The notes: generated by a model from the sequence alone, not told the origin. A DNA stretch of 64,000 nt from Stutzerimonas stutzeri (GCF_024448695.1 NZ_JAMOHY010000003.1:1-64000); one strand, 5' to 3'. Counted from the first letter of the stretch, positions 9,803-21,079 are shown. Numbers and translations are program-made.

Positions 9803-10731
9803 TATTCAAACACCTTGCCTGGCTCGAACTGCTCGCGCCGGCTGTTGTACAGGTCACTGAAATTCAGCGGCTTGCCGCCCGGCAGTTGCAGTCGGGACAG
9901 CAACAGCGACCCCTGACCGCAGGCGACTTCCAGACCGTGCTTGCTGGCGGCGATGATCTGCCCGGGGCTGCCCTGTCCTGCGCCGAGCTGTGCTGCGTGA
10001 ATCTTCACCACCGCGTCTTCGAGACTGGCGTGGCAGATCGGCCAGGGATGGAACGCCCGGACCAACCGCTCCAGTTCGACCGCTGGCCGCGTCCAGTCCA
10101 TGCGCGCCTCGTCCTTGTTCAGCTTGTGCGCGTAGGTCGCGAGGTCGTCGTTTTGGGTTTCGCCGTGCAGTTTGCCGGCTGCCAGCGCCGCCACGCCCTG
10201 CACCAGTGCCTGCGAGCCCAGAGTGGCGAGGCGGTCGTGCAGGCTGCCGCCGGTGTCCTCGGCACTGATCGGCGTGCTCACCTTGAGCAGCATCGGGCCG
10301 GTATCCAGGCCGGCTTCCATCTGCATCAGGGTAACCCCGGACTCGGCATCGCCGGCCTCGATGGCGCGCTGGATCGGCGCCGCACCGCGCCAGCGCGGCA
10401 GCAGCGAGGCATGGCTGTTGATGCAGCCCAGGCGCGGCATGTCGAGCACCGCTTGCGGCAGAATCAGGCCATAGGCGACCACCACCATCAGGTCGGCCTG
10501 CAGGGCTTCGAGCTCGGCCTGGGCAGCGGGATCGCGCAGGGTCTGCGGCTGATACACGGGAATGCTGTGGCGAACGGCGAGCTGCTTGACCGGGCTGGGC
10601 ATCAGTTTCTGTCCGCGACCGGCGGGACGGTCCGGCTGGGTATAAGCCGCGACGATGACATGGCCTGCATCGAGCAGTGCCTGTAAGTGCTGAGCGGCAA
10701 ATTCCGGCGTGCCGGCGAAAACGATGCGCAT
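9802..10731 (-). CDS. fmt: Methionyl-tRNA formyltransferase
   Basis: A 309-residue enzyme that formylates initiator Met-tRNA using 10-formyltetrahydrofolate. It begins [17 protein letters not shown], has the folate-binding/catalytic triad N105, H107 and D143 in [18 protein letters not shown] and GLDTGP, and a C-terminal tRNA-binding domain. It follows def, separated by a hairpin that may attenuate read-through. Confidence 0.97.
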   Translation of the reverse strand: MRIVFAGTPEFAAQHLQALLDAGHVIVAAYTQPDRPAGRGQKLMPSPVKQLAVRHSIPVYQPQTLRDPAAQAELEALQADLMVVVAYGLILPQAVLDMPRLGCINSHASLLPRWRGAAPIQRAIEAGDAESGVTLMQMEAGLDTGPMLLKVSTPISAEDTGGSLHDRLATLGSQALVQGVAALAAGKLHGETQNDDLATYAHKLNKDEARMDWTRPAVELERLVRAFHPWPICHASLEDAVVKIHAAQLGAGQGSPGQIIAASKHGLEVACGQGSLLLSRLQLPGGKPLNFSDLYNSRREQFEPGKVFE

Positions 10732-10746
10732 GTGAAGGACCCGTCA

Positions 10747-10775
10747 ATAAAAAAGGCTTGCTGCTGCAAGCCTTT
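10747..10775 (-). terminator. Hairpin terminator or attenuator between def and fmt
   Basis: On the minus strand, AAAGGCTTGC pairs with GCAAGCCTTT around AGCA and is followed by TTATT, so the T tract starts inside the 3' arm. It sits in the 56-base gap between def and fmt and may reduce transcription into fmt-rsmB-trkA. Confidence 0.75.
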
Positions 10776-10787
10776 GGAATAGGGAGA

Positions 10788-11294
10788 TCAAGCCTGCTGG
10801 CGGTGAAGTTTTTCCAGCTTCTTCTTGATCCGGTCACGCTTGAGTGTGGAGAGGTAGTCGACAAAGAGCTTGCCGTTGAGGTGATCGCATTCGTGCTGGA
10901 TGCACACCGCCAGCAGGCCTTCGGCAATCAGCTCGAACGGCTGGCCGTCGCGGCCCAGCGCCTGGATCTTCAATTTCTGCGGGCGATCGACGTTCTCGTA
11001 GAAACCCGGCACAGACAGGCAGCCTTCCTGATACTGGTCCATCTCGTCGGTGAGAAATTCGAACTCGGGATTGATGAAGACCCGTGGCTCGCTCCTGTCT
11101 TCCGACAGGTCCATCACCACCACGCGCTTGTGAACGTTGACCTGGGTTGCGGCCAGGCCGATGCCCGGCGCGTCGTACATGGTTTCGAACATATCGTCGA
11201 TCAGCTGGCGAATGTCGTCATCGACCACTTCGACCGGCTTGGCGATGGTACGCAGGCGTGGATCGGGAAACTCCAGGATGTTCAGAATCGCCAT
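10788..11294 (-). CDS. def: Peptide deformylase
   Basis: A 168-residue metalloenzyme that removes the N-formyl group from nascent proteins. All three family motifs are present: GIGLAATQV (45-53), EGCLSVPG (90-97) and QHECDHLNG (133-141), giving metal ligands C92, H134 and H138 and catalytic E135. It heads the def-fmt-rsmB-trkA run and is divergent from the LysM gene. Confidence 0.97.
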   Translation of the reverse strand: MAILNILEFPDPRLRTIAKPVEVVDDDIRQLIDDMFETMYDAPGIGLAATQVNVHKRVVVMDLSEDRSEPRVFINPEFEFLTDEMDQYQEGCLSVPGFYENVDRPQKLKIQALGRDGQPFELIAEGLLAVCIQHECDHLNGKLFVDYLSTLKRDRIKKKLEKLHRQQA

Positions 11295-11442
11295 ATACGT
11301 TTGTGATGCACTTATGGAATAAATTCAAAAGCCGCTGCTAAGATGCCGGGCAGCTTGTAAACGGCTTAACGCCGCTTTCCACAAGGATTACCGCGGCGCC
11401 AGGGCGCTTTACGTGAAGGCACATCATAAAGGGATTCACCAC

Positions 11443-12468
11443 ATGAGGAAATCACTACTCGCCCTGCTGCTGGTGGCGGTCGGCGGTATTGCCCAGGCCG
11501 AGGTTCAGCTCAAGGCCGATCACCCCGAGCAGTACACCGTGGTCAAGGGCGATACGCTCTGGGGCATCTCCGGGCGATTCCTGCGTGAACCCTGGAAATG
11601 GCCGGAACTGTGGCATGCCAACCCCCAGGTGGAAAACCCGCACCTGATCTATCCCGGCGACAGCCTCAGCCTGGTCTATGTCGATGGCCAGCCGCGGCTG
11701 ATGCTCAATCGCGGCACTTCGCGCGGCACCATCAAGCTGTCCCCCACCGTGCGCACCACGCCGATGGCCGAAGCCATTCCGACCATCCCGCTGGAAGCCA
11801 TCAACAGCTTTCTGCTGAGCAACCGCATCATCGACAGTGTGGACCAGTTCAAGGGTGCGCCTTATATCGTCGCGGGCAATGCCGAACGCGTCATCAGCGG
11901 TTCGGGTGATCGTGTCTATGGTCGTGGCGTCTTCGAGGACAATATCCCGGTCTACGGCATCTTCCGTCAGGGCAAGACCTACGTGGACCCGGACACTCAG
12001 GAATTTCTCGGGATCAACGCCGATGATGTCGGCAGCGCCGAGATTCTCGACATGGAAGAAGACATTGCCACCATGATGCTGACCCGCGTCACTCAGGAGG
12101 CGCGCATCGGTGATCGCCTGTTCCCCAGCGAGGAGCGGGCCATCACATCCACCTTCATGCCCAGCGAGCCGGAAGAGGACATCAACGGCGTGATTCTCGA
12201 CATACCGCGCGGTGTAACCCAGATCGGCCAGTTCGATGTGGTCACGTTGAACAAGGGCGCCCGCGACGGCTTGAAGGATGGCAACGTGCTGGCCGTGTAT
12301 AAAACCGGTGAAACCGTGCGCGACCGGGTTACCGGCGAGAACGTGAAGATTCCCGATGAGCGTGCCGGCCTGCTAATGGTATTCCGCACCTACGAAAAGC
12401 TCAGCTACGGCCTCGTGTTGCAGGCCACGCGTTCGCTGGCGGTGCAGGACAAGATCCGCAACCCCTGA
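11443..12468 (+). CDS. LysM-domain exported protein
   Basis: A 341-residue predicted periplasmic protein. The signal peptide MRKSLLALLLVAVGGIAQA is followed by a LysM domain (QYTVVKGDTLWGISGRFL to IYPGDSLSLVY, about residues 30-80), which binds peptidoglycan. The remaining 250 residues show no catalytic motif that I recognise. The ATG at 11443 is chosen because it starts the signal peptide; an ATG ten codons upstream is also in frame. It is divergent from def, as in P. aeruginosa. A terminator follows. Confidence 0.9.
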   Translation: MRKSLLALLLVAVGGIAQAEVQLKADHPEQYTVVKGDTLWGISGRFLREPWKWPELWHANPQVENPHLIYPGDSLSLVYVDGQPRLMLNRGTSRGTIKLSPTVRTTPMAEAIPTIPLEAINSFLLSNRIIDSVDQFKGAPYIVAGNAERVISGSGDRVYGRGVFEDNIPVYGIFRQGKTYVDPDTQEFLGINADDVGSAEILDMEEDIATMMLTRVTQEARIGDRLFPSEERAITSTFMPSEPEEDINGVILDIPRGVTQIGQFDVVTLNKGARDGLKDGNVLAVYKTGETVRDRVTGENVKIPDERAGLLMVFRTYEKLSYGLVLQATRSLAVQDKIRNP

Positions 12469-12478
12469 CAACGTGTCG

Positions 12479-12500
12479 AGCCCCGCTGATGCGGGGCTTT
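12479..12500 (+). terminator. Terminator after the LysM gene
   Basis: AGCCCCGC and GCGGGGCT form an eight-base-pair stem around TGAT eleven bases after the LysM stop, followed by TTCAGTTT. The T tract is short, so termination may be partial and dprA may be co-transcribed. Confidence 0.7.
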
Positions 12501-12553
12501 CAGTTTATCGAGTCGTCGCACGGATGCGGCGCAAGGAAACAAGGACGTCTGCC

Positions 12554-13642
12554 ATGCCTGCCATTTCTCCCGCCGAGCTTGAAGCGCGTCTGCGACTGCA
12601 TCTGTTGCCCGACCTGGGGCCGCGACGTTTGCACCGGTTGTTCGAAGCCTTCCCGAATGCCTCATCCGCGCTCAGCGCACCGGCCAGCGCCTGGCGTTCG
12701 CTGGGCCTGCCGGCCAGCTGTGCCGAACCCCGCCGTAGCACATCGATCCGCGAACGTGCTGCCGCCGCGCTGGCCTGGCTGGAGCAGCCCGACCACCATC
12801 TGCTGATGTGGGACGACCCCGCCTACCCTGCGCTGCTGGCCGAACTGCCGGATGCTCCACCACTGCTGTTCGTCGAGGGCGACGCCAGCCTGCTTGAACG
12901 CCCGCAGCTGGCCATGGTTGGCAGCCGCCGCGCTTCGCGGGCGGGGCTGGACAATGCTCTGAGTTTCGCCCGCAGTCTGGCGCGGGGTGGCTTCGTCGTC
13001 ACCAGTGGTTTGGCATTGGGCATTGATGGGGCGGCGCATCAGGGCGCGCTGGATGTCGATGGCCGCACCGTTGCGGTCCTGGGTACAGGGTTGCAGCGAC
13101 TTTACCCGGCGCGGCACGTCGGTCTGGCCAGCAGAATTGTCGAAGGCGGCGGTGCGCTGGTGTCAGAGCTGCCACTGGATTGCCCGCCGCATGCGTCCAA
13201 CTTTCCCCGCCGGAACAGGATCATCAGTGGCCTGGCGTTGGGCGTACTGGTGGTTGAGGCGAGCCCCTCCAGCGGTTCGTTGATCACCGCGCGGCTGGCT
13301 GCCGAGCAGGGGCGTGAGGTGTACGCCATTCCCGGCTCCATCCATCATCCCGGCGCACGCGGCTGCCATCAGCTGATTCGTCAGGGCGCGGCGCTGGTGG
13401 AGAGCGTCGACGATATCCTCCAGGCCCTGCGTGGCTGGCAGCAGGTTGTACCGGGTAGCGTCATGCCCGAGGACGAACGACACCCGTTGCTCGCCCAGTT
13501 GCATGCGGCGCCTATGAGCAGCGAAGCCCTCGCCCAAGCCTTGGGCCAGCCGTTGACACAGGTGCTGGCCGAACTCACTGAACTGGAGATCGACGAGCGG
13601 GTGGCATGCGAATACGGGCTGTGGGTAGCGCGCAGCGGTTGA
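12554..13642 (+). CDS. dprA: DNA-processing protein DprA
   Basis: A 362-residue Rossmann-fold protein that loads RecA on incoming single-stranded DNA during natural transformation. The core contains the family motifs MVGSRRASRAG, TSGLALGIDGAAHQGAL, LGTGL, FPRRNRIISGLA and SGSLITARLAAEQGR. A small C-terminal winged-helix-like part (about 300-362) follows. The ATG at 12554 with AAGGA thirteen bases upstream gives the family N-terminus; longer in-frame starts run back into the terminator. Confidence 0.95.
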   Translation: MPAISPAELEARLRLHLLPDLGPRRLHRLFEAFPNASSALSAPASAWRSLGLPASCAEPRRSTSIRERAAAALAWLEQPDHHLLMWDDPAYPALLAELPDAPPLLFVEGDASLLERPQLAMVGSRRASRAGLDNALSFARSLARGGFVVTSGLALGIDGAAHQGALDVDGRTVAVLGTGLQRLYPARHVGLASRIVEGGGALVSELPLDCPPHASNFPRRNRIISGLALGVLVVEASPSSGSLITARLAAEQGREVYAIPGSIHHPGARGCHQLIRQGAALVESVDDILQALRGWQQVVPGSVMPEDERHPLLAQLHAAPMSSEALAQALGQPLTQVLAELTELEIDERVACEYGLWVARSG

Positions 13643-13691
13643 GACGTCAGCTCAGGTAAACTGCGCGGGTTTTCCTTGAGCAGAGGTCGAG

Positions 13692-14249
13692 ATGGTCGGC
13701 AATTGGCGCATGCAGCAAGTGGCGCGCGTGGTTCGGGCCGGTGGTGTAATTGCCTACCCTACCGAGGCGGTCTGGGGTCTGGGCTGCGATCCCTGGGACA
13801 GCGAAGCGGTGTACCGGCTACTGGCGCTCAAGGATCGACCGGTGGAAAAAGGTCTGATCCTGGTCGCTGGCGATATCGAGGCTTTCGACTTTCTTCTCGA
13901 TGATCTACCCGAACGCTGGCTGGATCGCCTGGCCGGTAGTTGGCCGGGACCCAATACCTGGCTGGTGCCGCACCGTCAGCGTCTGCCCGAGTGGATCACC
14001 GGACAGCACGACAGTGTGGCGCTGCGGGTTAGCGATCATCCGCTGGTGGCCAGGCTTTGCGCACTGACCGGCCCGCTGGTGTCCACCTCGGCCAATCCCG
14101 CCGGTCGCCCTTCTGCTCGTTCGCGCTTGCGCGTGGAGCAGTATTTCCCGCGCCAGCTCGATGCTGTTCTTGCTGGCTCGCTGGGTGGTCGCCGAAATCC
14201 CAGCACCATCCGGGATGTGCGCAACGGCGAAGTCATACGGGCGAGTTAG
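13692..14249 (+). CDS. tsaC: Threonylcarbamoyl-AMP synthase TsaC
   Basis: A 185-residue single-domain YrdC-family enzyme that makes threonylcarbamoyl-AMP for the t6A tRNA modification. Family motifs are [32 protein letters not shown] and the STSAN segment at about 133-137. It follows dprA by 49 bases; the dprA-tsaC pairing is common in gammaproteobacteria. Confidence 0.95.
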   Translation: MVGNWRMQQVARVVRAGGVIAYPTEAVWGLGCDPWDSEAVYRLLALKDRPVEKGLILVAGDIEAFDFLLDDLPERWLDRLAGSWPGPNTWLVPHRQRLPEWITGQHDSVALRVSDHPLVARLCALTGPLVSTSANPAGRPSARSRLRVEQYFPRQLDAVLAGSLGGRRNPSTIRDVRNGEVIRAS

Positions 14250-14267
14250 ACATGGATGGTGCTGCAA

Positions 14268-14288
14268 GGGCCGAACGTGTTCGGCCTT
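14268..14288. terminator. Hairpin between convergent tsaC and qor
   Basis: AAGG(G)CCGAA and TTCGGCCTT pair around CGTG in the 79-base gap between two convergent genes. No T run follows, so function as a terminator is only inferred from position. Its GTGTTCGGCC core resembles repeats near 34.96 kb and 56.32 kb. Confidence 0.4.
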
Positions 14289-14328
14289 CACGAACCAGGG
14301 ACGAATGAATTCGGCCAGCCTTCCAGCC

Positions 14329-15306
14329 TTACGGCAACAGGATCGTCGATCCCGTGGTGCGCCCTTCTGCCAGCAGGCGTTGGGCTTTGGCGGCTTCGCC
14401 GAGCGCAAAGCGCTGGCCGATCTCGACACTGATCCGACCGCTGGCGATCATCTCGAACAGCTCCGCAGCCATGGCCTGAAGCCTCGGTGCGGTGTCTGCG
14501 TAGCCGGCCAGGATCGGGCGGGTGACGAACAGCGAGCCCTTCTGCGCCAGTACGCCCAGGTTGACCCCGGTCACCGCGCCGGAGGCGTTGCCGAAGCTGA
14601 CCAACAGTCCGCGCGGAGCAACGCAATCCAGGGAAATCTCCCAGCTGCTCTTGCCCACCGAGTCGTAGACCACCGGACACTTCTGGCCACCGGTCAGCTC
14701 CAGCACGCGCTGCACCACATCTTCGCGGGTGCGGTCGATAGTGGCCCAAGCCCCCAGTGCTTTTGCGCGCTCGGCCTTCTCTGCCGAGCCGACCACACCG
14801 ATCAGCTGTGCGCCCAGCGCGTTCGCCCACTGACAGGCAATCGAGCCGACGCCACCGGCCGCTGCGTGAAACAGAATGGTTTCGCCGGCCTGCAACGGAT
14901 GCACCTGGCGCAGCAGGTATTGCGTGGTCAGACCCTTGAGCATCACCGCTGCCGCCTGCTCGAAGCTGATGGCATCCGGCAGCTTCACCAGATGCCGCGC
15001 CGGCAGCACATGGTGTTCGCCGTAGGCACCCAGCGGCCCGGTGGCGTAGGCCACGCGATCACCCACCTGCCACTGTTCGATGCCTTCGCCGACCGCTTCG
15101 ATCACACCGGCGCCTTCGTTGCCCAGACCCGATGGCAGGCTCGGTGGTGCATAGAGACCACTGCGGAAATAGGTGTCGATGAAGTTCAGGCCGATGGCGT
15201 GATTGCGTACGCGCACTTCGCCGGCGGCTGGGGCCGGAACCTCGACCTCAACCTGCTCGAGAACCTCGGGACCACCGTGCTGGCTGAACTGGATACGCTG
15301 CGACAT
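14329..15306 (-). CDS. qor: NADPH:quinone oxidoreductase (zinc-independent MDR family)
   Basis: A 325-residue medium-chain dehydrogenase/reductase of the quinone oxidoreductase class, reducing quinones with NADPH. It begins MSQRIQFSQHGGPEVLEQVE, has the cofactor motif HAAAGGVGSIACQWA and lacks the structural zinc cysteines. ATG at 15306 with AGGAG upstream; a longer frame upstream overlaps the divergent hemF control region and is not homologous. Confidence 0.92.
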   Translation of the reverse strand: MSQRIQFSQHGGPEVLEQVEVEVPAPAAGEVRVRNHAIGLNFIDTYFRSGLYAPPSLPSGLGNEGAGVIEAVGEGIEQWQVGDRVAYATGPLGAYGEHHVLPARHLVKLPDAISFEQAAAVMLKGLTTQYLLRQVHPLQAGETILFHAAAGGVGSIACQWANALGAQLIGVVGSAEKAERAKALGAWATIDRTREDVVQRVLELTGGQKCPVVYDSVGKSSWEISLDCVAPRGLLVSFGNASGAVTGVNLGVLAQKGSLFVTRPILAGYADTAPRLQAMAAELFEMIASGRISVEIGQRFALGEAAKAQRLLAEGRTTGSTILLP

Positions 15307-15319
15307 AAGGGGCTCCTGA

Positions 15320-16369
<1,050 letters not shown>

Positions 16370-16394
16370 TTTCCTTGCAGCTTGGAGCCTACTC

Positions 16395-17210
16395 ATGGAC
16401 CGCTACGGTGTTTTCGGCAACCCCATCGGCCACAGCAAGTCGCCGCAGATTCATCGTCTGTTTGCGCAGCAGACGGGCCAGGTTCTCAGCTATGAAGCCT
16501 TGCTGGCGCCGCTGGACGATTTTCCCGGTTTTGCCCGGCAATTTTTCGTCACCGGGCGCGGTGCCAATGTCACCGTACCGTTCAAGGAAGAAGCCTGGCG
16601 GCTGGCTGACCAGTTGACCGAGCGCGCGCGACGGGCCGGTGCGGTGAATACCCTGCACAAGCTCGACGACGGACGCCTGCTGGGTGATAACACCGATGGC
16701 ATCGGCCTGGTACGCGACCTGCTGGACGCCGGAGTGACCTTGCAGGGCAAGCGAATCCTGTTGCTGGGTGCCGGTGGCGCGGTGCGTGGCGTGCTTGAAC
16801 CCTTGCTGGCGCAAGCCCCTGAGTCACTGGTGATTGCCAACCGCACGCGGGCCAGAGCCGAGCAACTGGCCGAAGAATTTGCCGAGCTGGGCCCGGTCAG
16901 CGCCAGCGCATTCGAGCAGCTCGATGGTGCATTCGATGTGATCATCAACGGCACTTCGGCCAGCCTTGCCGGCGAGCTGCCGCCGCTGGCCGACGCGCTG
17001 ATCGCTGCCGGCCAAACCTTCTGCTACGACATGATGTATAGCGCGAAACCCACGTCGTTCTGCCAATGGGCTAGCGATCTTGGCGCGCACAGCCGCGATG
17101 GCCTGGGCATGCTGGTGGAGCAGGCGGCGGCGGCCTTCGAGCTCTGGCGCGGTGTACGCCCTGAGTCGACGCCGGTGTTGCTGGCGTTGCGTCGCGAGCT
17201 ACAAGGCTAA
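16395..17210 (+). CDS. aroE: Shikimate dehydrogenase (NADP+)
   Basis: A 271-residue enzyme reducing 3-dehydroshikimate to shikimate in aromatic amino acid synthesis. The substrate-binding SKSPQIH (14-20), catalytic K64 in NVTVPFK and D101 in DNTDGIG are present, followed by the NADP-binding [13 protein letters not shown] and a [10 protein letters not shown] basic patch. It follows hemF by 25 bases and ends six bases before a convergent gene. Confidence 0.97.
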   Translation: MDRYGVFGNPIGHSKSPQIHRLFAQQTGQVLSYEALLAPLDDFPGFARQFFVTGRGANVTVPFKEEAWRLADQLTERARRAGAVNTLHKLDDGRLLGDNTDGIGLVRDLLDAGVTLQGKRILLLGAGGAVRGVLEPLLAQAPESLVIANRTRARAEQLAEEFAELGPVSASAFEQLDGAFDVIINGTSASLAGELPPLADALIAAGQTFCYDMMYSAKPTSFCQWASDLGAHSRDGLGMLVEQAAAAFELWRGVRPESTPVLLALRRELQG

Positions 17211-17216
17211 AAGTCT

Positions 17217-17828
17217 TTAGAAGTGAAACTGGATCTGCTGATGCAGGTGTTGTGGGCGCTCCAACTCATCGACCATGCCGGCGGCGATGCGTCGTAGCTG
17301 CACGCGAGGATCATTGCTGGGCAGTCCGTCGATATCGCTGTAGTCTTCGATGGACAGGTCCTCGCCGGCGGTACTGGCATCCACCAGCGTCCACTTCAGC
17401 GGATGCGAGGCGATCAGTTGCCGGGCGGCTGCCAGCTCCGACTCATCGGCGTGGGCGTTGAAGTCGGCCACCAGCAGCAGGCGCTGGACGCCGGCGTCGG
17501 TCATGCCCGAAAGCAACGAGAACACCGCTTGATACAAGTCCTGCGGCCGGCCAACGACGCTGGCATCGGGCGCCGTCGGAACCGAAGGGCTGTCGAACAG
17601 GCAGATGACTCCATGCATGCCAGCCACGCTGCGTGACACGCTGGTGGCATTGAACAGATCGCCGGCCTTGGTGCGCAGCCCTGGTCGGGCAGTCATGGAA
17701 TTGAAGTCATTGATCAGCGCGACAACCTCGTGCTGCCGGCTCAACAGCTCGCACAGCACCGCGTTGCCCAGACTGGAATGCGCCCCGTAGAGCGCGAACT
17801 TGAGACGCGGGGTTTCGGCGTTGAGCAT
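17217..17828 (-). CDS. NAD(P)-binding Rossmann-fold protein, SDR-like
   Basis: A 203-residue protein whose N-terminus LKFALYGAHSSLGNAVLCEL fits the dinucleotide-binding turn of atypical short-chain dehydrogenases (GxxxxLG form), with an acidic AGDLF step and LLVADFNAH as a later strand. No clear YxxxK catalytic pair is visible, so an enzymatic role is uncertain. ATG at 17828 with AAGGA upstream; the start lies only 13 bases from a large inverted-repeat element, so its promoter must lie in or beyond that element. Confidence 0.65.
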   Translation of the reverse strand: MLNAETPRLKFALYGAHSSLGNAVLCELLSRQHEVVALINDFNSMTARPGLRTKAGDLFNATSVSRSVAGMHGVICLFDSPSVPTAPDASVVGRPQDLYQAVFSLLSGMTDAGVQRLLLVADFNAHADESELAAARQLIASHPLKWTLVDASTAGEDLSIEDYSDIDGLPSNDPRVQLRRIAAGMVDELERPQHLHQQIQFHF

Positions 17829-17841
17829 GGCTACGTCCTTC

Positions 17842-18000
17842 AGCAGGCCTTTGAAAAAAGTAGGCGAGGCAGGCAAGACAAGGCAAAAACAGGCGAGGAA
17901 CGGACCGGGCTCGCGTACGAGTTTAGTGTTCTAAATGAGCATTTCCGAGCCTGTTTTTAACGCAGTATTGCCAACGCAGGTGGTTTTTCAACGGCCTGCT
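17842..18000. repeat. MITE-like inverted-repeat element, about 159 bases
   Basis: The outer ends are AGCAGGCCTTTGAAAAA at 17842-17858 and its inverse TTTTTCAACGGCCTGCT at 17984-18000, a 17-base terminal inverted repeat with one mismatch. The interior contains further complementary pieces (CAAAAACAGGC near 17883 and GCCTGTTTTT near 17949; AGTTTAGTGTTCTAAATGAG as a local dyad). There is no coding capacity. I recall very similar sequences scattered in other Pseudomonas genomes, which fits a non-autonomous mobile repeat, but no second copy is in this window. Confidence 0.7.
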
Positions 18001-18310
18001 AGCGACGTGTAGCGAGGTAGCCAATCAGGGCCACGGCACCGGCCGCCAGCGCCAGGGTGCTCAAGGGATGCTTGCGGGCACAGTCGCTGGCCATGCGTGT
18101 GGCTTCGCGGCTGCGCCGGGACAGCGCCTGGCAATGCTCGTCCCAATGGTTATCCTGCCAAAGCGACTCGGCACGCGAGCGCAGATCGTCGAGTTTATGG
18201 CGCGAGCCTCGGCCTGCTTCGCGCTTGAGCTCGTCCAGCGCACTCATGAGGTTATGGATTTCGCGTTCGATCTCGTCGCGGGTGGTGGTTTTGCTGCTGA
18301 AGCGGGACAT
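17999..18310 (-). CDS. DUF883 (ElaB/YqjD/YgaM) family membrane-anchored protein
   Basis: A 103-residue protein with a charged helical N-terminal two thirds (about 1-75) and a C-terminal hydrophobic segment HPLSTLALAAGAVALIGYLATRR, the typical plan of ElaB/YqjD proteins, some of which tether ribosomes to the inner membrane in stationary phase. Two bases of its TAG stop lie inside the terminal inverted repeat of the neighbouring element. ATG at 18310. Confidence 0.85.
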   Translation of the reverse strand: MSRFSSKTTTRDEIEREIHNLMSALDELKREAGRGSRHKLDDLRSRAESLWQDNHWDEHCQALSRRSREATRMASDCARKHPLSTLALAAGAVALIGYLATRR

Positions 18311-18474
18311 GGTGTTCTCCCCTGGATTGATATCTGCTGATTGGACCGCTTGATGGCCTGAAGGTGCGGCGATTCTCTTCTACACTCCCACCGGCATGAA
18401 CCTGTGGGCGACAGCTTTCCGTATACTGCGCGCCGCGTGGCCGTCCATTTCGTCATTTTATTTTGGTAATCATT

Positions 18475-19410
18475 GTGAAACTTCGCCATTCCATTTTCGG
18501 CCTGCTGCTGGCCTGCAGCAGTGCCATCATCGGTCCCGCTGCGGTAGCGGCTCCGGCAGCGGCCCAACAGGAGCTCGCCTCCGGCAGCGCACTGTTGGTC
18601 GATCTGAAAACCAATCAGGTCCTGTATGCGAGCAACCCCGATCTGGTGGTGCCTATCGCCTCGGTAACCAAACTGATGACCGCCATGGTGGCGCTTGATG
18701 CCAAGCTGCCGCTGGATGAATACCTGCCGATCACCATACGCGATGCGGTCGAGATGAAGGGTGTCTTCTCGCGAGTCCGCATTGGCAGCGAGATCAGTCG
18801 CCGCGAGATGCTCCAGCTGACCCTGATGTCCTCGGAAAACCGCGCGGCGGCGAGCCTGGCGCACCATTATCCGGGCGGTTATGCGGCCTTTATCCAGGCG
18901 ATGAACCTCAAGGCCAGCGAACTGGGCATGAGCAGTACCCGCTACGTCGAGCCTACTGGCCTGTCGGAGCGCAATGTCTCCAGCGCCAACGATCTGGTCA
19001 AGCTGCTGCGCGCCAGCCAGGCCTACCCGCTGATCGAGCAACTCAGCACCCGGTCGGAAAAGACCGTGGCGTTCCGCAAGCCCAACTACACCCTCGGCTT
19101 TCGCAACACCAATGCGCTGGTGCGCAAGCCGAACTGGGATATCCAGCTGAGCAAGACCGGCTTCACCAACGCCGCCGGTCACTGTCTGGTAATGCGTACC
19201 GTGATGGACCAGCGTGACGTGGCCTTCGTGGTGCTGGACGCCTTCGGCAAGTACACCCACATGGCCGATGCGAATCGCCTGAAAAAGTGGCTGGAAACCG
19301 GCAAGGCCACACCGGTGGCGCCGGCTGCCCTGGCCTACAAGGCGCAGAAGCAGGTCGAGCGCCGCTTGGCCGGGCAACCGGGGAACGCGGCGATGGCCGA
19401 GGCGCGCTGA
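18475..19410 (+). CDS. pbpG: D-alanyl-D-alanine endopeptidase, PBP7 type
   Basis: A 311-residue periplasmic serine peptidase that cleaves peptidoglycan cross-links. The signal peptide is followed by the three penicillin-binding motifs: SVTK (S63, K66), SEN (120-122) and KTG (in LSKTGFTN). The start is taken as GTG at 18475 ([14 protein letters not shown]); a TTG four codons earlier is also possible, and neither has a strong Shine-Dalgarno. TATACT at 18422-18427 could serve as a -10 element. Divergent from the DUF883 gene. Confidence 0.92.
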   Translation: MKLRHSIFGLLLACSSAIIGPAAVAAPAAAQQELASGSALLVDLKTNQVLYASNPDLVVPIASVTKLMTAMVALDAKLPLDEYLPITIRDAVEMKGVFSRVRIGSEISRREMLQLTLMSSENRAAASLAHHYPGGYAAFIQAMNLKASELGMSSTRYVEPTGLSERNVSSANDLVKLLRASQAYPLIEQLSTRSEKTVAFRKPNYTLGFRNTNALVRKPNWDIQLSKTGFTNAAGHCLVMRTVMDQRDVAFVVLDAFGKYTHMADANRLKKWLETGKATPVAPAALAYKAQKQVERRLAGQPGNAAMAEAR

Positions 19411-19450
19411 GCAAAGGCGGGTTTCGCTGCAAGCGGCTGAGGCAGTGACG

Positions 19451-21079
19451 CTAAGGTAGTGGCTCGGCAGCTTGGCTGAGGCCGGCAATGGCTGCGTCCA
19501 GGGCTTCCAGCGAGACCGGTTTGACCAGATGCGTGTCAAAGCCTGCGGCTTTCGAACGCTCGAAATCACGGGTCTGGCCATAGCCGGTGAGTGCCACCAG
19601 ACGCAGTTCTTCCTGGGAGAACCTGCCTCGCAGAGCAGCGGCCAGATCGTAGCCGTCCATGCCTGGGAGGCCGATATCCAGCACAGCGACATCGGGGTGG
19701 AACGTTTGGGTGATCTGCAATGCCTGCAGCGGCTCGCTGGTGGCGACGACCTCATGGCCGTGGTGAGCCAGATAGTCACGCAGGCTTTCCAGCGCATCGA
19801 TGTTGTCGTCGACCAGCAGTATGCGAAACGCCGAGCCAGCGGCTGCGGGCGTGAAGTCAGGCAGGTTTTGAAGGCTGTTCGGCAGGCTCAGGCGGGGAAG
19901 CGAGACCGTGAACGCCGAGCCACAGCCGATGCCCTCGCTGCGGGCCATCACCGTACCCTCATGTAGCTCGACGAAGGTTTTAACCAGCGCCAGGCCGATA
20001 CCGAGCCCGCCCTTGCCGCGGTCAATGGTGGCTGCGCCCTGCTCGAATATGTTGAAGAGCCTGGGAAACAGCGTCGGGCTGATACCTGAACCGTTGTCCT
20101 GCACGGTGATCGCCACCTGCCCTTCGCTGGCTTGCATGGCAATTTCGATTTTGCCGCCGGGATCGGTGTACTTCACCGCATTCGACAATAGGTTGGCAAA
20201 CACCTGCATCAGCCGGGTCGGGTCGCCGTAGACCCATACCGCCTGTTCCGGCAGGCGTATCGTCAAGCTGTGGCGGCGCTCCTGAACCAGCGTATCGCTG
20301 GCTTCGACCGCTCGATGGATCACGCTGCACAGATCGAGCGGCTCGCGTTTGAGTTCGACCTTGCCCTGAATGATGCGGGTCGCGTCCAGCAAGTCATCCA
20401 GCAGGTTGGATAGATGTTTTGCCTGGCGTTCGATGATCTGGTGCTCGCGAGGCAGTTGCTGGCCCTTGCTGCGCAGTTTGAGCAGGTCCAGCACGGTGAT
20501 GATCGGCGCCAGAGGATTGCGCAGCTCGTGCCCCAGCATGGCGAGGAACTCGTCCTTGGCGCGGCTGGCCTGCTCGCGCTCATGGTGGGCGCGGGCGGTC
20601 TGCAAACCTGTGGTTGCCAGCGATGCGGCGGCGCGTAGAAAGGCGAGTTGGGGTTCACTGGGAAAATCATGCTGCTTGGAGCCAAACCAGATGTTTCCGC
20701 CGAACTTGCCGTAGCCCATGCTCAGCCGCACGATGCGCATCGGCTGGCGCGGCGTGAATAGCAGATGAACACGCCCATCGGGCAGGCGCGTCTGTTCCCA
20801 TTCGCGGGTTGCGGCCTCCCATTCGCTACGTTCGGCTGCGTCGATGTATTGGCCGTCCAGACGCAACACGATGTGGCTGGGAGTGTCCGGCAGCAACTTG
20901 ACGTCGACCATGGTGAAACGCATCGGCACGATGCGCTCGACCGCCTCAATGGTGATCTGCAGAATGGCGGCTCCGTCGCGTCCCGCCCACAACGCAGGTA
21001 GCGCCAGCAGGCCCATCAGATCACGGAGGCTGCGGTCTGCGTTGGCGTTATCCTGGTGTTCCGACATCGGTTGGTTCAT
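19451..21079 (-). CDS. Hybrid sensor histidine kinase with C-terminal receiver domain
   Basis: A 542-residue cytosolic-looking hybrid kinase with no membrane segment. Residues 1-165 are an unassigned, possibly GAF-like sensor part; a HisKA domain with phospho-acceptor H184 (LGHELRNPL) follows; the ATPase has N-box [12 protein letters not shown] (294-305), DNGSGI and [12 protein letters not shown]; the receiver (418-535) has DD at 424-425, phospho-acceptor D468 and a Lys in LVKPVS. It lies 48 bases downstream of a MEDS-domain gene on the same strand, which may supply its signal input. The final output protein is not evident here. Confidence 0.9.
   Translation of the reverse strand: MNQPMSEHQDNANADRSLRDLMGLLALPALWAGRDGAAILQITIEAVERIVPMRFTMVDVKLLPDTPSHIVLRLDGQYIDAAERSEWEAATREWEQTRLPDGRVHLLFTPRQPMRIVRLSMGYGKFGGNIWFGSKQHDFPSEPQLAFLRAAASLATTGLQTARAHHEREQASRAKDEFLAMLGHELRNPLAPIITVLDLLKLRSKGQQLPREHQIIERQAKHLSNLLDDLLDATRIIQGKVELKREPLDLCSVIHRAVEASDTLVQERRHSLTIRLPEQAVWVYGDPTRLMQVFANLLSNAVKYTDPGGKIEIAMQASEGQVAITVQDNGSGISPTLFPRLFNIFEQGAATIDRGKGGLGIGLALVKTFVELHEGTVMARSEGIGCGSAFTVSLPRLSLPNSLQNLPDFTPAAAGSAFRILLVDDNIDALESLRDYLAHHGHEVVATSEPLQALQITQTFHPDVAVLDIGLPGMDGYDLAAALRGRFSQEELRLVALTGYGQTRDFERSKAAGFDTHLVKPVSLEALDAAIAGLSQAAEPLP

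Noticed and set aside
17842-18000. Inverted repeat as a simple terminator between two minus-strand genes
   Set aside because: The arms are 125 bases apart with matching ends and internal dyads, and it overlaps a stop codon on one side; size and structure fit a mobile repeat better.
18244-19797. 517-codon minus-strand open frame spanning pbpG and both flanks
   Set aside because: It crosses three supported genes, and pbpG has all active-site motifs on the plus strand.
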